From positions 62,001 through 126,000 of the forward strand of contig NZ_RZNC01000006.1 of assembly GCF_004078655.1 (NCBI RefSeq): a DNA stretch of 64,000 bases, read 5' to 3'. The notes beneath the pieces were generated by a model that saw nothing but the letters and a program-made list of their open reading frames with translations, was not told the DNA's origin and did no database searches. A program made the position numbers and the translations under genes. Positions 52,878 through 60,801 of this stretch are shown piece after piece. The first letter of the stretch is position 1. The number at the start of each line of letters is the position of its first letter. The DNA comes from Labedella populi (GTDB lineage: Bacteria > Actinomycetota > Actinomycetes > Actinomycetales > Microbacteriaceae).

Positions 52878-53591
52878 ATGCCACAACTCGACGGAGCCCG
52901 TGTCCTCATCGTCGGCGCCGGTTCAGGCATCGGGACGGCGGTAGCCCATGCGACGGCCGAAGCGGGGGCGCACGTCATTGCGACGAGCCGCCGATCCGAG
53001 ACCGCGAATCACGTCGCCGCTCGCATCGGTCGCGGAGCGGAGGCGATCCGTCTCGATCTCTCCGACGAAACGACGATTGCCGAGGCCGCCCAGCGCCTTG
53101 GCCGGGTCGACCACATCGTGTCCGTCGCTGCGGACCACGCCAATGGTCCGCTCTCGACTCTTGAGCGCCGTGCGATCAACGAGGCCTTTACGGCCAAGGT
53201 CGTCGGACCGATCCTGCTCACGAAGCACTTCGTCCCGACCATGCCGACTGACGGATCGATCGTGCTGTTCTCGGGTTACGCATCGGTCCGCCCGGCTCCC
53301 ACCCTCACGGTGATGGCCACGGCGAACGGCGCCGTCGACGCCCTCGTGCCGGCTCTCGCCACCGAGGTAGCGCCTATCCGCGTCGTGGGCATCTCTCCCG
53401 GCGTGGTGGACTCGGGATCATGGGACGACACGTCCGACAAGGAGACGTTCTTCGACAACATCCGAGCGTCGAACCCCGCGCGGCGGGTCGGAACGCCCGA
53501 TGACATAGCCGCCGCGGTCGTCTTCGCCCTGACGAGCAGGTTCCTCACGGCGACGACGCTGCGCATCGACGGGGGGCAACCGGTCGCGTGA
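52878..53591 (+). CDS. SDR-fold protein lacking the catalytic Tyr and Lys
   Basis: This 237-residue protein has the Rossmann motif VGAGSGIG (13-20) and the Ser-containing LFSGYASVRPAPTL, and it ends in a typical RIDGGQPVA. Where active SDRs have YxxxK, this protein reads TVMATANGAVDAL, so both the Tyr and the Lys are replaced. Several actinobacterial SDR paralogues share this change, and they may act as binding or regulatory proteins or use another base. The ATG at 52878 has AAGGAG. It follows the HxlR gene and is probably under its control. It is the last intact gene of the segment between the direct repeats. Confidence 0.82.
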   Translation: MPQLDGARVLIVGAGSGIGTAVAHATAEAGAHVIATSRRSETANHVAARIGRGAEAIRLDLSDETTIAEAAQRLGRVDHIVSVAADHANGPLSTLERRAINEAFTAKVVGPILLTKHFVPTMPTDGSIVLFSGYASVRPAPTLTVMATANGAVDALVPALATEVAPIRVVGISPGVVDSGSWDDTSDKETFFDNIRASNPARRVGTPDDIAAAVVFALTSRFLTATTLRIDGGQPVA

Positions 53592-53643
53592 GCGCCCGGT
53601 CCGCCAGCGCGTTCAGGCTCCCTCTTGCGATTCCCGCCGCACA

Positions 53644-53963
53644 TCAGCGCGCGGACAGGACGCAGAACTCGTTGCCCTCGGGATCCGCGAGGACGACCCA
53701 GGGCTCCCCCCTGACTGGCCGACGTCCGCATGGGTCGCGCCGAGACCGAGCAGTCGCCCGACCCCCGCCGCCCGATCGTCCCCCGCGAAGTCGAGGTGCA
53801 GGCGGTTTTTGATCGTCTTCGGTTCCGGCACATTCACGAACAGCAGCGTCGCGCCGTCCTCGGGTTCCGCAGCTCCGTCTCGGCGCCGTCACGTCGAAAC
53901 GATCTCCCAGCCCAGCCCAGCACCTCGCAGCGACATAGCGAGGGTCGCACTTGCGGGCGTCAT
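53644..53963 (-). pseudogene. VOC (glyoxalase/bleomycin-resistance fold) family remnant
   Basis: Pieces of a VOC-fold protein are recognisable in different frames. From an ATG at 53963, MTPASATLAMSLR and LGWEIVST are followed by a stop. In another frame ATLLFVNVPEPKTIKNRLHLDF and VGRLLGLGATHADVGQ appear. In a third, GEPWVVLADPEGNEFCVLSA reaches the stop at 53644. At least two frameshifts and an internal loss have broken the gene. It is downstream of ctaG, and its 5' end is part of the direct repeat copied at 46033. Confidence 0.75.
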
Positions 53964-54459
53964 CCGCGCGCAGCACCTCAGTCAGCCCGGGCCGGGAAGG
54001 GCGCGGCGCTCGCCCACGCGAAGCCGCCGACCGGCCGACCGGTACCACTCGGCGAAGAACGCGATGAGGAGGACGAGCTCGACGGCGTCGCCGCCGTAGT
54101 ACATGACGAGTCCCGCTCGCTCCGCCTCGACGATCGCCGTTCCGGTCGGGGCGACGGCGAACACGTGTTTCGCGAGCACGGAGTGGGCGGCGATCGCGAG
54201 GACCAGCACGCCGAGCCGGAGGGGGTACCCGGCACGGTGGGGTGCCGGGTCCACCGACACGATCGACGCCGTGAAGAGGTATCCGGCGATCACGACGTGC
54301 ACGATCACGAGCTCGTGCACGAGCGGGACGTCGCGCATCGCGGCGGCGAGGGGCGTGGCGTACAGGAGCCAGAGGGACCCGACGGCGATCGTCGCCGCGA
54401 CGACCGGGTGCGTCAGGACCCGGAGAGGGGCGCTCGCGAGCAGTCGCGAGAGACGCCGC
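53928..54459. repeat. Direct repeat B (intact ctaG side)
   Basis: This is the parental copy of the sequence duplicated at 46033-46222. Its segments 53928-54086 and about 54429-54459 are matched there in the same orientation, and the intervening part of ctaG is missing from the other copy. It marks the right boundary of the putative 7.7-kb segment. Confidence 0.75.
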
Positions 54460-54836
54460 GCGGGGCCGACGTCGAGGGAGCGCAGGGCGAGCGTGACGGG
54501 GGCCGCCGCCACGAGCAGGAGTGGGGCGAGCATCCCGGCGAGCAGGTGCGCCACCATGTGGGCGGCGAGGTCCTCGTGCGCGGCATCGGCGAGCGGGCCG
54601 ACGAGGGTCGCGGCCACGATCGCGAGCCCGGCGCTCCAGGCGACGTCCCGATACCACGGCCACGCGCGCCGGCCGTGTGAGCGTTCCGCGGCGGCCGCTC
54701 CCAGGTAGGCGACAGCGGCGAGAGCGAGGGGGAGAAGCAGGAGCCACGCGACACCGATCACCGCTCCCCCGTGGTCGTGCTCGCGCGTGACGCTCAGGAC
54801 GCCGGACATCACCGGGACGACCGTCGCGTCCGTCAT
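53982..54836 (-). CDS. Cytochrome c oxidase assembly protein (CtaG/Caa3-type)
   Basis: This 284-residue membrane protein has about seven helices and the conserved HMVAHLLAGMLAPLLLVAAAP segment with paired His, plus YPLRLGVLVLAIAAHSVLAKH and YYGGDAVELVLLIAFFAEWY. CtaG-type proteins deliver copper or assist heme-copper oxidase assembly. Its start overlaps the DUF2243 gene by four bases, and the two small membrane proteins form a unit common in actinobacteria. Part of its 3' end is duplicated at 46033. Confidence 0.9.
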   Translation of the reverse strand: MTDATVVPVMSGVLSVTREHDHGGAVIGVAWLLLLPLALAAVAYLGAAAAERSHGRRAWPWYRDVAWSAGLAIVAATLVGPLADAAHEDLAAHMVAHLLAGMLAPLLLVAAAPVTLALRSLDVGPARRLSRLLASAPLRVLTHPVVAATIAVGSLWLLYATPLAAAMRDVPLVHELVIVHVVIAGYLFTASIVSVDPAPHRAGYPLRLGVLVLAIAAHSVLAKHVFAVAPTGTAIVEAERAGLVMYYGGDAVELVLLIAFFAEWYRSAGRRLRVGERRALPGPG

Positions 54837-55309
54837 GTCGACCGCTCGCCGTCCGCTCGGCGTCCGAGCAGGAGACCGAGCACCAGCAGCACGACGCCCG
54901 CGGCGACCCAAGCCACGTCGTAGGGGAGGAGCACGACGTCGTACCGGACCTGGTGCACGCGCAGGAGTTTGTGGTCGACGAGCCCGTCCCAGATCTGGAA
55001 GGTGCCGGCGCCGACGAAGAAACCCGACCACATCGTGAGCGCGTCGACCGCTCCTCGTCGGAGCGCATCCGCGAGGAGGAAGAACCCCGCGACGAGGGCG
55101 ACGAGCTCGACGGCGTGCAGGACGCCGTCCGAGACGAGCCCGACGTCGGTCGTCGACCGGTCGTAGAAGTGGTGCCAACGGAGGAGCTGGTGGAACACGA
55201 TCTCGTCGACCGCCGCCATGACGGCCGCTCCCATGAGGAATGTCGCCCAGAACCCTCGTCGCCGCGCGATCGTGCGTCGCGTCACCCGTAGGGTCGATGT
55301 CTCGTTCAT
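54833..55309 (-). CDS. DUF2243 membrane protein
   Basis: This 158-residue protein has four membrane helices and the DUF2243 pattern FLMGAAVMAAVDEIVFHQLLRWHHFYD, then SDGVLHAVELVA and GTFQIWDGLVDHKLLRVHQVRYD, with several conserved His. It usually sits directly upstream of the CtaG-like gene, as here (ATGA overlap), which suggests a shared role in oxidase assembly or metal handling. The function is not established. The start at 55309 has GGAGG upstream. Confidence 0.9.
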   Translation of the reverse strand: MNETSTLRVTRRTIARRRGFWATFLMGAAVMAAVDEIVFHQLLRWHHFYDRSTTDVGLVSDGVLHAVELVALVAGFFLLADALRRGAVDALTMWSGFFVGAGTFQIWDGLVDHKLLRVHQVRYDVVLLPYDVAWVAAGVVLLVLGLLLGRRADGERST

Positions 55310-55424
55310 CCGCACCGCCTCCACCGCCCGCCCGGTCGGCGGAGCGTCTCGGCCCCACATTAACGACCGCCGGGATCACCGACGACAGCTTGACGAGGGC
55401 CGCTCGCCTTCCTGCTCACACGTC

Positions 55425-55457
55425 TCAGGCCCCTGTAGCGCTGCTGGAGGGGCCTGA
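55425..55457 (-). terminator. Terminator hairpin after the acid-sugar operon
   Basis: Perfect 10-bp arms TCAGGCCCCT (55425-55434) and AGGGGCCTGA (55448-55457) around a 13-base loop, 84 bases after the kinase stop (leftward). This separates that operon from the DUF2243 unit. Confidence 0.6.
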
Positions 55458-55540
55458 AGGAGGCGGAGCGGTGCCTCGCGGCCAGCGGGTGGTCGCCGTG
55501 TCGACGACAACCAGTCCGCCGCCGGGGAAGGAAGGGGTCC

Positions 55541-56794
55541 TCACAACCCCACGGCCTCGAGGACGCGCTCGAGTGTGTCCCGTTCCCCGACGTTCCCGGG
55601 GACGACGACGTAGAGCACCTCGCGGCCGTCGTGCGTCGTCATCGACCACACGGAGACGCCGGGCAGCACCTGGCCGAGCACCACGGCCGACGAGGCACCG
55701 ATGCCGGTGCGCGCTACCTCGGCCGAGGTGATCCCGCCCTTCGAGACGACGACGTCGACCGCCGGCAGCACCGACCGCACCGCTGTCGTGAGCGCGGCCA
55801 TGACCCGCTCACCGTGATCGAGGGTGCCGTGTTCGCGGGAGCGCACGCGTTCCGTCGTGACGATGCCGAGCAGGCGCGCGTCCAACTGCTCGCGGATGGA
55901 CTCGGCGGCCCGCCGGCCCGCCGCCGACGGGTCGCCGAGAGCGTGAGCGGTGTCGATGATCGCGGGGGCTCCCCATGCGTCGACGACCGGTGCGAGCTGC
56001 GCCGTCGCGCCCGCCGTGTGGGACCCGCACACGAGCAGGGTCGGTCGCGGCTCCGGGACGAGGGGCACGGGCAGCAGCCCCGCGCTCGTGACGCCCGCGA
56101 GAGCGGCGGCGAGGGGTGCGGCCGAGCGGACGACGATGCGCACGCCCGCCTGCGTGGCGGTGTCCACGCCGTGCGCGATCGCAGCGATGTCCTCGCCGTT
56201 CTCGGCGTCCGGGACCACGACGGAGCCCGCCGGTGCCGCGACGAGAGCCTCGGCGAATCGGCCCGACCGCACGACGTCGAGGGCGACGGGGACCGCGCGC
56301 CGCGAGGACTTCTCCGCGACGTAGTCCACGAGAACCGCCGTCGAGAACGGGAACACGGGGTCGTCGGCGTACTCGGTCTCGTGCGCCGGCACCGTCTCAC
56401 CGTTCAACCGGACGAGGTGGACGCCGTCGATGGTCGTCCGGCCGCCGTCGGGGAACGCCGGCACGAAGAGCATGAGCGCGTCATCGGCCCGATCGTCTTC
56501 GAGGAAGACCTCGGTCTCAGCGAAAACGTGGCCGCGCAGCGTCGAGTCCCCGCGCAGAACGAACCGGACGGGCGATCCGAGACGGCGAGCGGCCTCCTCG
56601 CCGTCGACACGGATCTGCGTCACGAGAGCGGTCGCCTCCGCCTCGGGCAGGGCACGGCTGTTCGTCTGCACATAGACGCTGTCGGACTCGGTGAGTGCGG
56701 CCTCGAGGAGATCCGCGTCGCTCTCGAGGAGCACGGTCACTCCCGTGGCGGACTGTGTGCCGGTGGGGTCGTCGTCCAGAACGATGGTCTTCAT
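55541..56794 (-). CDS. Four-carbon acid sugar kinase (DUF1537 family)
   Basis: This 417-residue two-domain kinase of the OtnK/DtnK/LtnK family phosphorylates C4 sugar acids such as 3-oxo-tetronate, D-threonate or D-erythronate. The N-terminal substrate domain starts TIVLDDDPTGTQSATGV and has LRGDSTLRGHV. The C-terminal nucleotide domain has the hallmark VVVSKGGITSAEVA. It is the last gene of the operon, preceded by the MFS carrier, regulator and dehydrogenase. The dehydrogenase probably makes the oxo-acid that this kinase phosphorylates. The aldolase/isomerase partners seen in known pathways are not in this operon. Confidence 0.92.
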   Translation of the reverse strand: MKTIVLDDDPTGTQSATGVTVLLESDADLLEAALTESDSVYVQTNSRALPEAEATALVTQIRVDGEEAARRLGSPVRFVLRGDSTLRGHVFAETEVFLEDDRADDALMLFVPAFPDGGRTTIDGVHLVRLNGETVPAHETEYADDPVFPFSTAVLVDYVAEKSSRRAVPVALDVVRSGRFAEALVAAPAGSVVVPDAENGEDIAAIAHGVDTATQAGVRIVVRSAAPLAAALAGVTSAGLLPVPLVPEPRPTLLVCGSHTAGATAQLAPVVDAWGAPAIIDTAHALGDPSAAGRRAAESIREQLDARLLGIVTTERVRSREHGTLDHGERVMAALTTAVRSVLPAVDVVVSKGGITSAEVARTGIGASSAVVLGQVLPGVSVWSMTTHDGREVLYVVVPGNVGERDTLERVLEAVGL

Positions 56795-56916
56795 GGTGCC
56801 TTCCTGGCTGGAGGGGAACGAGGCGTGGCGGGCGAGTGTGCCTGCCCGCCACACGAAGGAGTGCGAGGCCCGCGCGACCTCCCCGGTAGGCGGGTCGGAC
56901 GGGAGGACTCCGCGGG

Positions 56917-58251
56917 TCAGCGTCCGGCGATGACCGCGTTGACCTCGGCGCGACGGGAGGCGTTCCACGTCTCCTTCGTCGCCAGGGTGCCGATGACGCC
57001 GAGCAGTCCGCACGCCATGTAGACCAGGGCGACCCCGCCCCACCCGAGGGGAATCGCGACCGCCGTCGCGATGAGGGGGATGAAGCCGGAGATTGCCGCG
57101 GAGAACTGGTAACCGATCGACGCTCCGGATGACCGCGTGTTCGTGTCGAACAGTTCGGAGAACCACGCGCCCTGCGTGCCCGCGAGCGAGTCGTGGATGA
57201 CGGCCATCGCGATGATGTAGACGAGCACGATCAGAACGGGAAGCCCCGTGTTGACGAGGAGGAACATCGGGAAGCCGAATGCCATGACGAGGAGCGAACC
57301 GACGAGGTAGACGGGCTTACGACCGACCTTGTCGGACAGGGCGCCGAAGAGGATCGTCGTCACGAGCCCGATGCCCGCGGCGATGATGAGTCCGGTCAGG
57401 GCCGTCGAGCGCTCGGTGATCGGCTCGTCCCCACTCGTCAGATACGAGAGCATGAACGTGACGATGACGTAGAAGCCGCCCGATTCCGCGAGCCGCAGCG
57501 AGATGACCCGGAGGATCGTGCGCCAGTCGTTCTTGAGGACCTCCTTGAGGGGGTTCTTCACGACGAGGCCGAGGCTCTTGGTGTCCTCGAATTCGGGCGA
57601 CTCGCTGACCTTCGCACGGATGATGAGCCCCGCGATGATGAGCACGGCGCTCAGGAGGAACGGCAGCCGCCAGGCGAGTTCGCTGTCGAGCGTGCTCGAC
57701 CACAGGAAGACGAGGTTCGCGAGCAGCAGTCCGAGCGGCACGCCCGCTTGCGGGATCGCCGTGTAGCGGCCACGCTTCTTCCACGGTGCGTGCTCGAAGG
57801 TCATGAGGATCGCGCCACCCCACTCCGCACCGAAGGCGAGACCCTGGATGATGCGGATGAGGGTGAGGAGGATCGGTGCGAGCAGCCCGACCTGCGCGTA
57901 CGTCGGCAGGATGCCGATCGCGACGGTCGAGATGCCCATGAGGAGCAGTGCCCCGACGAGCACAGGCTTCCGGCCGATCTTGTCGCCGAGATACCCACCG
58001 ATCACGCCACCGATGGGGCGGGCGGCGAAGCCGACGCCGAACGTCGCGAAGCCGAGCAGGAGCCCGATCGCCGGGTCCTCCGAGTGGAAGAACACCGTGT
58101 TGAAGTAGAGCGCCGCGGCCGTCCCGTACGCGAGGAAGTCGTAGTTCTCGATCGTCGTTCCGACGGCACTGCCGATGGCGGTGCGGAGCTTGTCCGGCGA
58201 ACCGTCGCGAGCTCGGCTGCTGCGGTCCAGAGGGGTTGTCGTGGTTGTCAT
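56917..58251 (-). CDS. MFS transporter, MHS family
   Basis: This 444-residue twelve-helix major facilitator of the metabolite:proton symporter (MHS) type has the opening GTTIENYDFLAYGTAAALYF and the MFS loop motif GYLGDKIGRKPVLVGALLLM, with a second copy GALSDKVGRKPVYLVG in the C-half. The family takes up organic acids such as shikimate, citrate or sugar acids with protons. Lying between the acid-sugar kinase and its regulator, it is the likely importer of the operon's acid-sugar substrate. Confidence 0.92.
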   Translation of the reverse strand: MTTTTTPLDRSSRARDGSPDKLRTAIGSAVGTTIENYDFLAYGTAAALYFNTVFFHSEDPAIGLLLGFATFGVGFAARPIGGVIGGYLGDKIGRKPVLVGALLLMGISTVAIGILPTYAQVGLLAPILLTLIRIIQGLAFGAEWGGAILMTFEHAPWKKRGRYTAIPQAGVPLGLLLANLVFLWSSTLDSELAWRLPFLLSAVLIIAGLIIRAKVSESPEFEDTKSLGLVVKNPLKEVLKNDWRTILRVISLRLAESGGFYVIVTFMLSYLTSGDEPITERSTALTGLIIAAGIGLVTTILFGALSDKVGRKPVYLVGSLLVMAFGFPMFLLVNTGLPVLIVLVYIIAMAVIHDSLAGTQGAWFSELFDTNTRSSGASIGYQFSAAISGFIPLIATAVAIPLGWGGVALVYMACGLLGVIGTLATKETWNASRRAEVNAVIAGR

Positions 58252-58325
58252 CGTTGGTCCGTATCTCCCTTGATATGAACGAGAGGCGTCTCGTCCGAGA
58301 TCGACCGGGAGTCGGTTCTCCCGCG

Positions 58326-59066
58326 TCAGCCGGGGGCGTCAACCCCGTCGATCGCTCCGATTTTGTAGAAGTCGCTGATGTGCGCGTGCACGGCCCGCGC
58401 GGCCGTCTTCCCGTCCTTCCGGACGATGAGGTCGAGAATCTCGCGATGCTCGCGCCGCACGGTGGTGGCGGTCCGCCGCCAGTCCTCCAGCTCCGCGTAC
58501 ATCTCCACCATCTGGCGGTGGATCGCGGTTCGAAGGGAGCCCATGAAGTGAGCCGTGAGGGCGTTGCCCGTCGACTCCGCAATCCTCATGTGGAAGGCGG
58601 CATCGAGACTGTTGAACTCCGGCGCGTCGATGGACGGGTCGTCCATCCGATCGAGGATCGCCGCCAATTCCCGGTGGTCATCCTCAGTCGATCGATAGGC
58701 GGCCTCCTCGACGGACCACGTCTCGAGAGCGAGCCGGGTCTCGAGGACGTCCGTCCACGAGAACTGCGAGAGGGCGATCTGCAGCTTCAGCAGATTGACC
58801 ATGCCGGACCCGGGGGTCTGCACGAGGACGGCTCCGCCCTCGCCGCCCCGCCGGATCTCGACGACGCCGAGGGCCTCGAGGACCCGGAGCGATTCCCGCA
58901 GCGACGGCCGCGAGACGCCGAGCGAGACGGCGAGTTCCCGCTCGCTCGGGAGGTGGTCCCCCGCCTTCAGTCGTCCGTCGAGGATGCGCTGCTCGATCTG
59001 CGCCATCACCTGTTCGTACGTGCGGAGCCGCTGGACGGGCTCCCACCGATCGTTCGCGGTCACCAC
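58326..59066 (-). CDS. FadR-type GntR regulator of the acid-sugar operon
   Basis: This 246-residue GntR protein has the winged helix ILDGRLKAGDHLPSERELAV, then SRPSLRESLRVLEALGVVEI, and an FCD ligand domain (LETRLALETWSVEEAA, FHMRIAESTGN) with the metal-binding Asp/His set of that group. The start is a GTG at 59066 (or 59063), with GGGGAG nearby. The FadR-type consensus TGGTC-N-GACCA fits the two sites at 60595 and 60628 in the operon promoter, so it is probably autoregulated. The ligand is likely the acid sugar or its oxo-form. Confidence 0.9.
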   Translation of the reverse strand: MVTANDRWEPVQRLRTYEQVMAQIEQRILDGRLKAGDHLPSERELAVSLGVSRPSLRESLRVLEALGVVEIRRGGEGGAVLVQTPGSGMVNLLKLQIALSQFSWTDVLETRLALETWSVEEAAYRSTEDDHRELAAILDRMDDPSIDAPEFNSLDAAFHMRIAESTGNALTAHFMGSLRTAIHRQMVEMYAELEDWRRTATTVRREHREILDLIVRKDGKTAARAVHAHISDFYKIGAIDGVDAPG

Positions 59067-59161
59067 GCGTCAACTCCCCGGTTCGCCTGCCCGCCCCGGC
59101 GAGGGCGAGTGCGTCCATCGTAGTCTCCATGGTTCGACGGTCAGACCTTCGAGCGCCGTCG

Positions 59162-60538
59162 TCAGACGGACGCGAGCGAGCCGGCGACGGCGTGCTCGGC
59201 GCGGAACTCGGCCTCGAGCTGGCGGCGGATCTGGACGGCGAATTGCGATTCGTCGAGCTGGACGTCGTCCCACGAGACGGTTCGGTCCTTCGGGACGTCG
59301 CGGATGAGCTTGGCACCGTGAGCGAGCCCGAGCGGGAGCGCGTTGCGGCTGAGCGAGAGATGAGCGGGAGCGAGCTTCCCGAAGACGGTGTAACCGCCCT
59401 CACCGTCGAGCGTGTCGCCGGCGCGCAGATCCCGCTTCGCCGTCGTGACGACGTCACCGCGGAAGCCGGTGGGCGACCCGGTCGCTTCGCTGCGCAGCAC
59501 CGCGGCCGCGATCGAGACCCCGAGCTCGAGCCCGATCATGTGGTACGGGCGGTAAAGCGATCCGTAGCGACCGGTCGCGTCCGTGTGCACGCCGTACTCG
59601 GCGAAGCACTGCACCGCGTAGTCGGTGGTCGCCTCGAACGTCACGTACACGCCCCAGCGGAGGTTGTCCGGTACCTCGGTGCCGTCACGGTACATGCTCG
59701 ACGCGATCTCGACCGTCCCGCGACGCGTGAGGCTGCCGCCGTCGAAGCGGTTCTCGCGGAAGACCGTCGGCAGGTCGTCTTTGCTCGCGGCGGGGAAGAG
59801 GAGGCCCTCCTCCTGCGGCTGCAGACCCGTGCCGTTGGCGACGGCGGCCATCTCGATGGCCGACTTCGTGCCATCGAGGAACGAATTGAACATCTTCGGG
59901 TTGTAGTCGCCGGAGGCGAGTTGCTCGTCCGTGAAGCCGTAGTAGTTCCACACGGTGTCGGGAGTCGAGTAGTTGTACTCGGGGAGGTACTTGGTGCCCT
60001 TGCCCGCTGCGACGACGTCGAAGCCGACGGTGCGGCACCAGTCGACGAGTTCGCAGATCAGGGCCGGCTGGTCGCCGTACGCCATCGAGTAGATGACGCC
60101 CGCGGCCTGCGCCCGGCGCTGGAGGATCGGACCGACCATGCAGTCCGCCTCGACATTGACCATGATGACGTGCTTGCCGTTGTCGATCGCAGTCACCGCG
60201 TGGTAGGTCCCGACGAGCGGGTTGCCCGTGATCTCGAGGATGACCTCGACCGACGGGTGGGTCAGCAGCGCGTCCGAGCTGTCGATGACCGCAGTGCCGC
60301 CGGAGCGGACCGCCTCGTCGAGAGACGCTGAGGAGTAGCGCTCCTCCGGCCAGCCGGTCCGGGCGAGGGCGGCGCGCGCCTTGGTGACGTCGATGTCGGC
60401 GACGCCGACGACGTGGATGTTGGAGCTTCCGACCGCCTGGGTCAGGAACATCGACGAGAACTTGCCGGCTCCGATGACGCCGACGCGGATCGGTCCGGCC
60501 TCGGCCGTTCGCTTCTGCATGAGCGAGAAGAGGTTCAC
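59162..60538 (-). CDS. Homoserine-dehydrogenase-like oxidoreductase with SAF domain
   Basis: This 458-residue NAD(P)-dependent oxidoreductase has an N-terminal Rossmann motif RVGVIGAGKFSSMFL, an MVNVEADCMVGP segment and the catalytic-like DVVAAGKGTKYLPEY. A C-terminal SAF domain follows (GDVVTTAKRDLRAGDTLDGE). Proteins of this architecture recur beside DUF1537 kinases and are thought to oxidise the acid sugar first. The GTG start at 60538 has AAGGAG eight bases upstream; longer frames cross the promoter. It is the first gene of the four-gene operon under the double GntR operator. The exact substrate is unproven. Confidence 0.85.
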   Translation of the reverse strand: MNLFSLMQKRTAEAGPIRVGVIGAGKFSSMFLTQAVGSSNIHVVGVADIDVTKARAALARTGWPEERYSSASLDEAVRSGGTAVIDSSDALLTHPSVEVILEITGNPLVGTYHAVTAIDNGKHVIMVNVEADCMVGPILQRRAQAAGVIYSMAYGDQPALICELVDWCRTVGFDVVAAGKGTKYLPEYNYSTPDTVWNYYGFTDEQLASGDYNPKMFNSFLDGTKSAIEMAAVANGTGLQPQEEGLLFPAASKDDLPTVFRENRFDGGSLTRRGTVEIASSMYRDGTEVPDNLRWGVYVTFEATTDYAVQCFAEYGVHTDATGRYGSLYRPYHMIGLELGVSIAAAVLRSEATGSPTGFRGDVVTTAKRDLRAGDTLDGEGGYTVFGKLAPAHLSLSRNALPLGLAHGAKLIRDVPKDRTVSWDDVQLDESQFAVQIRRQLEAEFRAEHAVAGSLASV

Positions 60539-60594
60539 GTTTCTACTCCTTCGTAGACAGGCCCACAACGGTGTGAGGCGCCGGTCGATTGATG

Positions 60595-60648
60595 ATGGTC
60601 TGACCATCGATGAAGCGACTATACGTGTTGGTCTGACCATCTGTCAAA
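60595..60648 (-). promoter_or_regulatory. Promoter with two GntR operators
   Basis: On the operon strand a strong promoter reads TTGACA (60643-60648), an 18-base spacer and TATAGT (60619-60624). Operator O2, GTTGGTCTGACCATC (60628-60642), exactly fills the spacer. O1, GATGGTCTGACCATC (60595-60609), is a perfect inverted repeat just past the -10 element, over the likely start point. The two are 33 bp apart, about three helical turns. The TGGTC-N-GACCA form is typical of FadR-subfamily GntR regulators. Confidence 0.85.
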
Positions 60649-60801
60649 GGCCGGATTCAGGCGTCCCTGAACATGCCGTGCGCGATTCATCCGCGGGATG
60701 TATGCGGCACGGCTCGCTTCACCCTTCCGGCTGACGAGGGACGGTGGCCGCCGCTCGTAGCGTGGAGCGTCCGCTCGACGAGGGCGGCGGAAGGGAGCCC
60801 C

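Larger units (their letters stand above)
46223..53927. other. Putative acquired segment between direct repeats
   Basis: This 7.7-kb block contains MBL hydrolase, TetR, XRE, two SDRs, an MDR reductase, an HbpS-like protein, HxlR, a further SDR and most of a broken VOC gene. It lies between same-orientation copies of the ctaG-end/VOC-start sequence (46033-46222 and 53928-54459). By eye its genes use more A/T in third positions than the neighbours. No integrase or transposase is present, so the mechanism is unknown. Confidence 0.45.
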
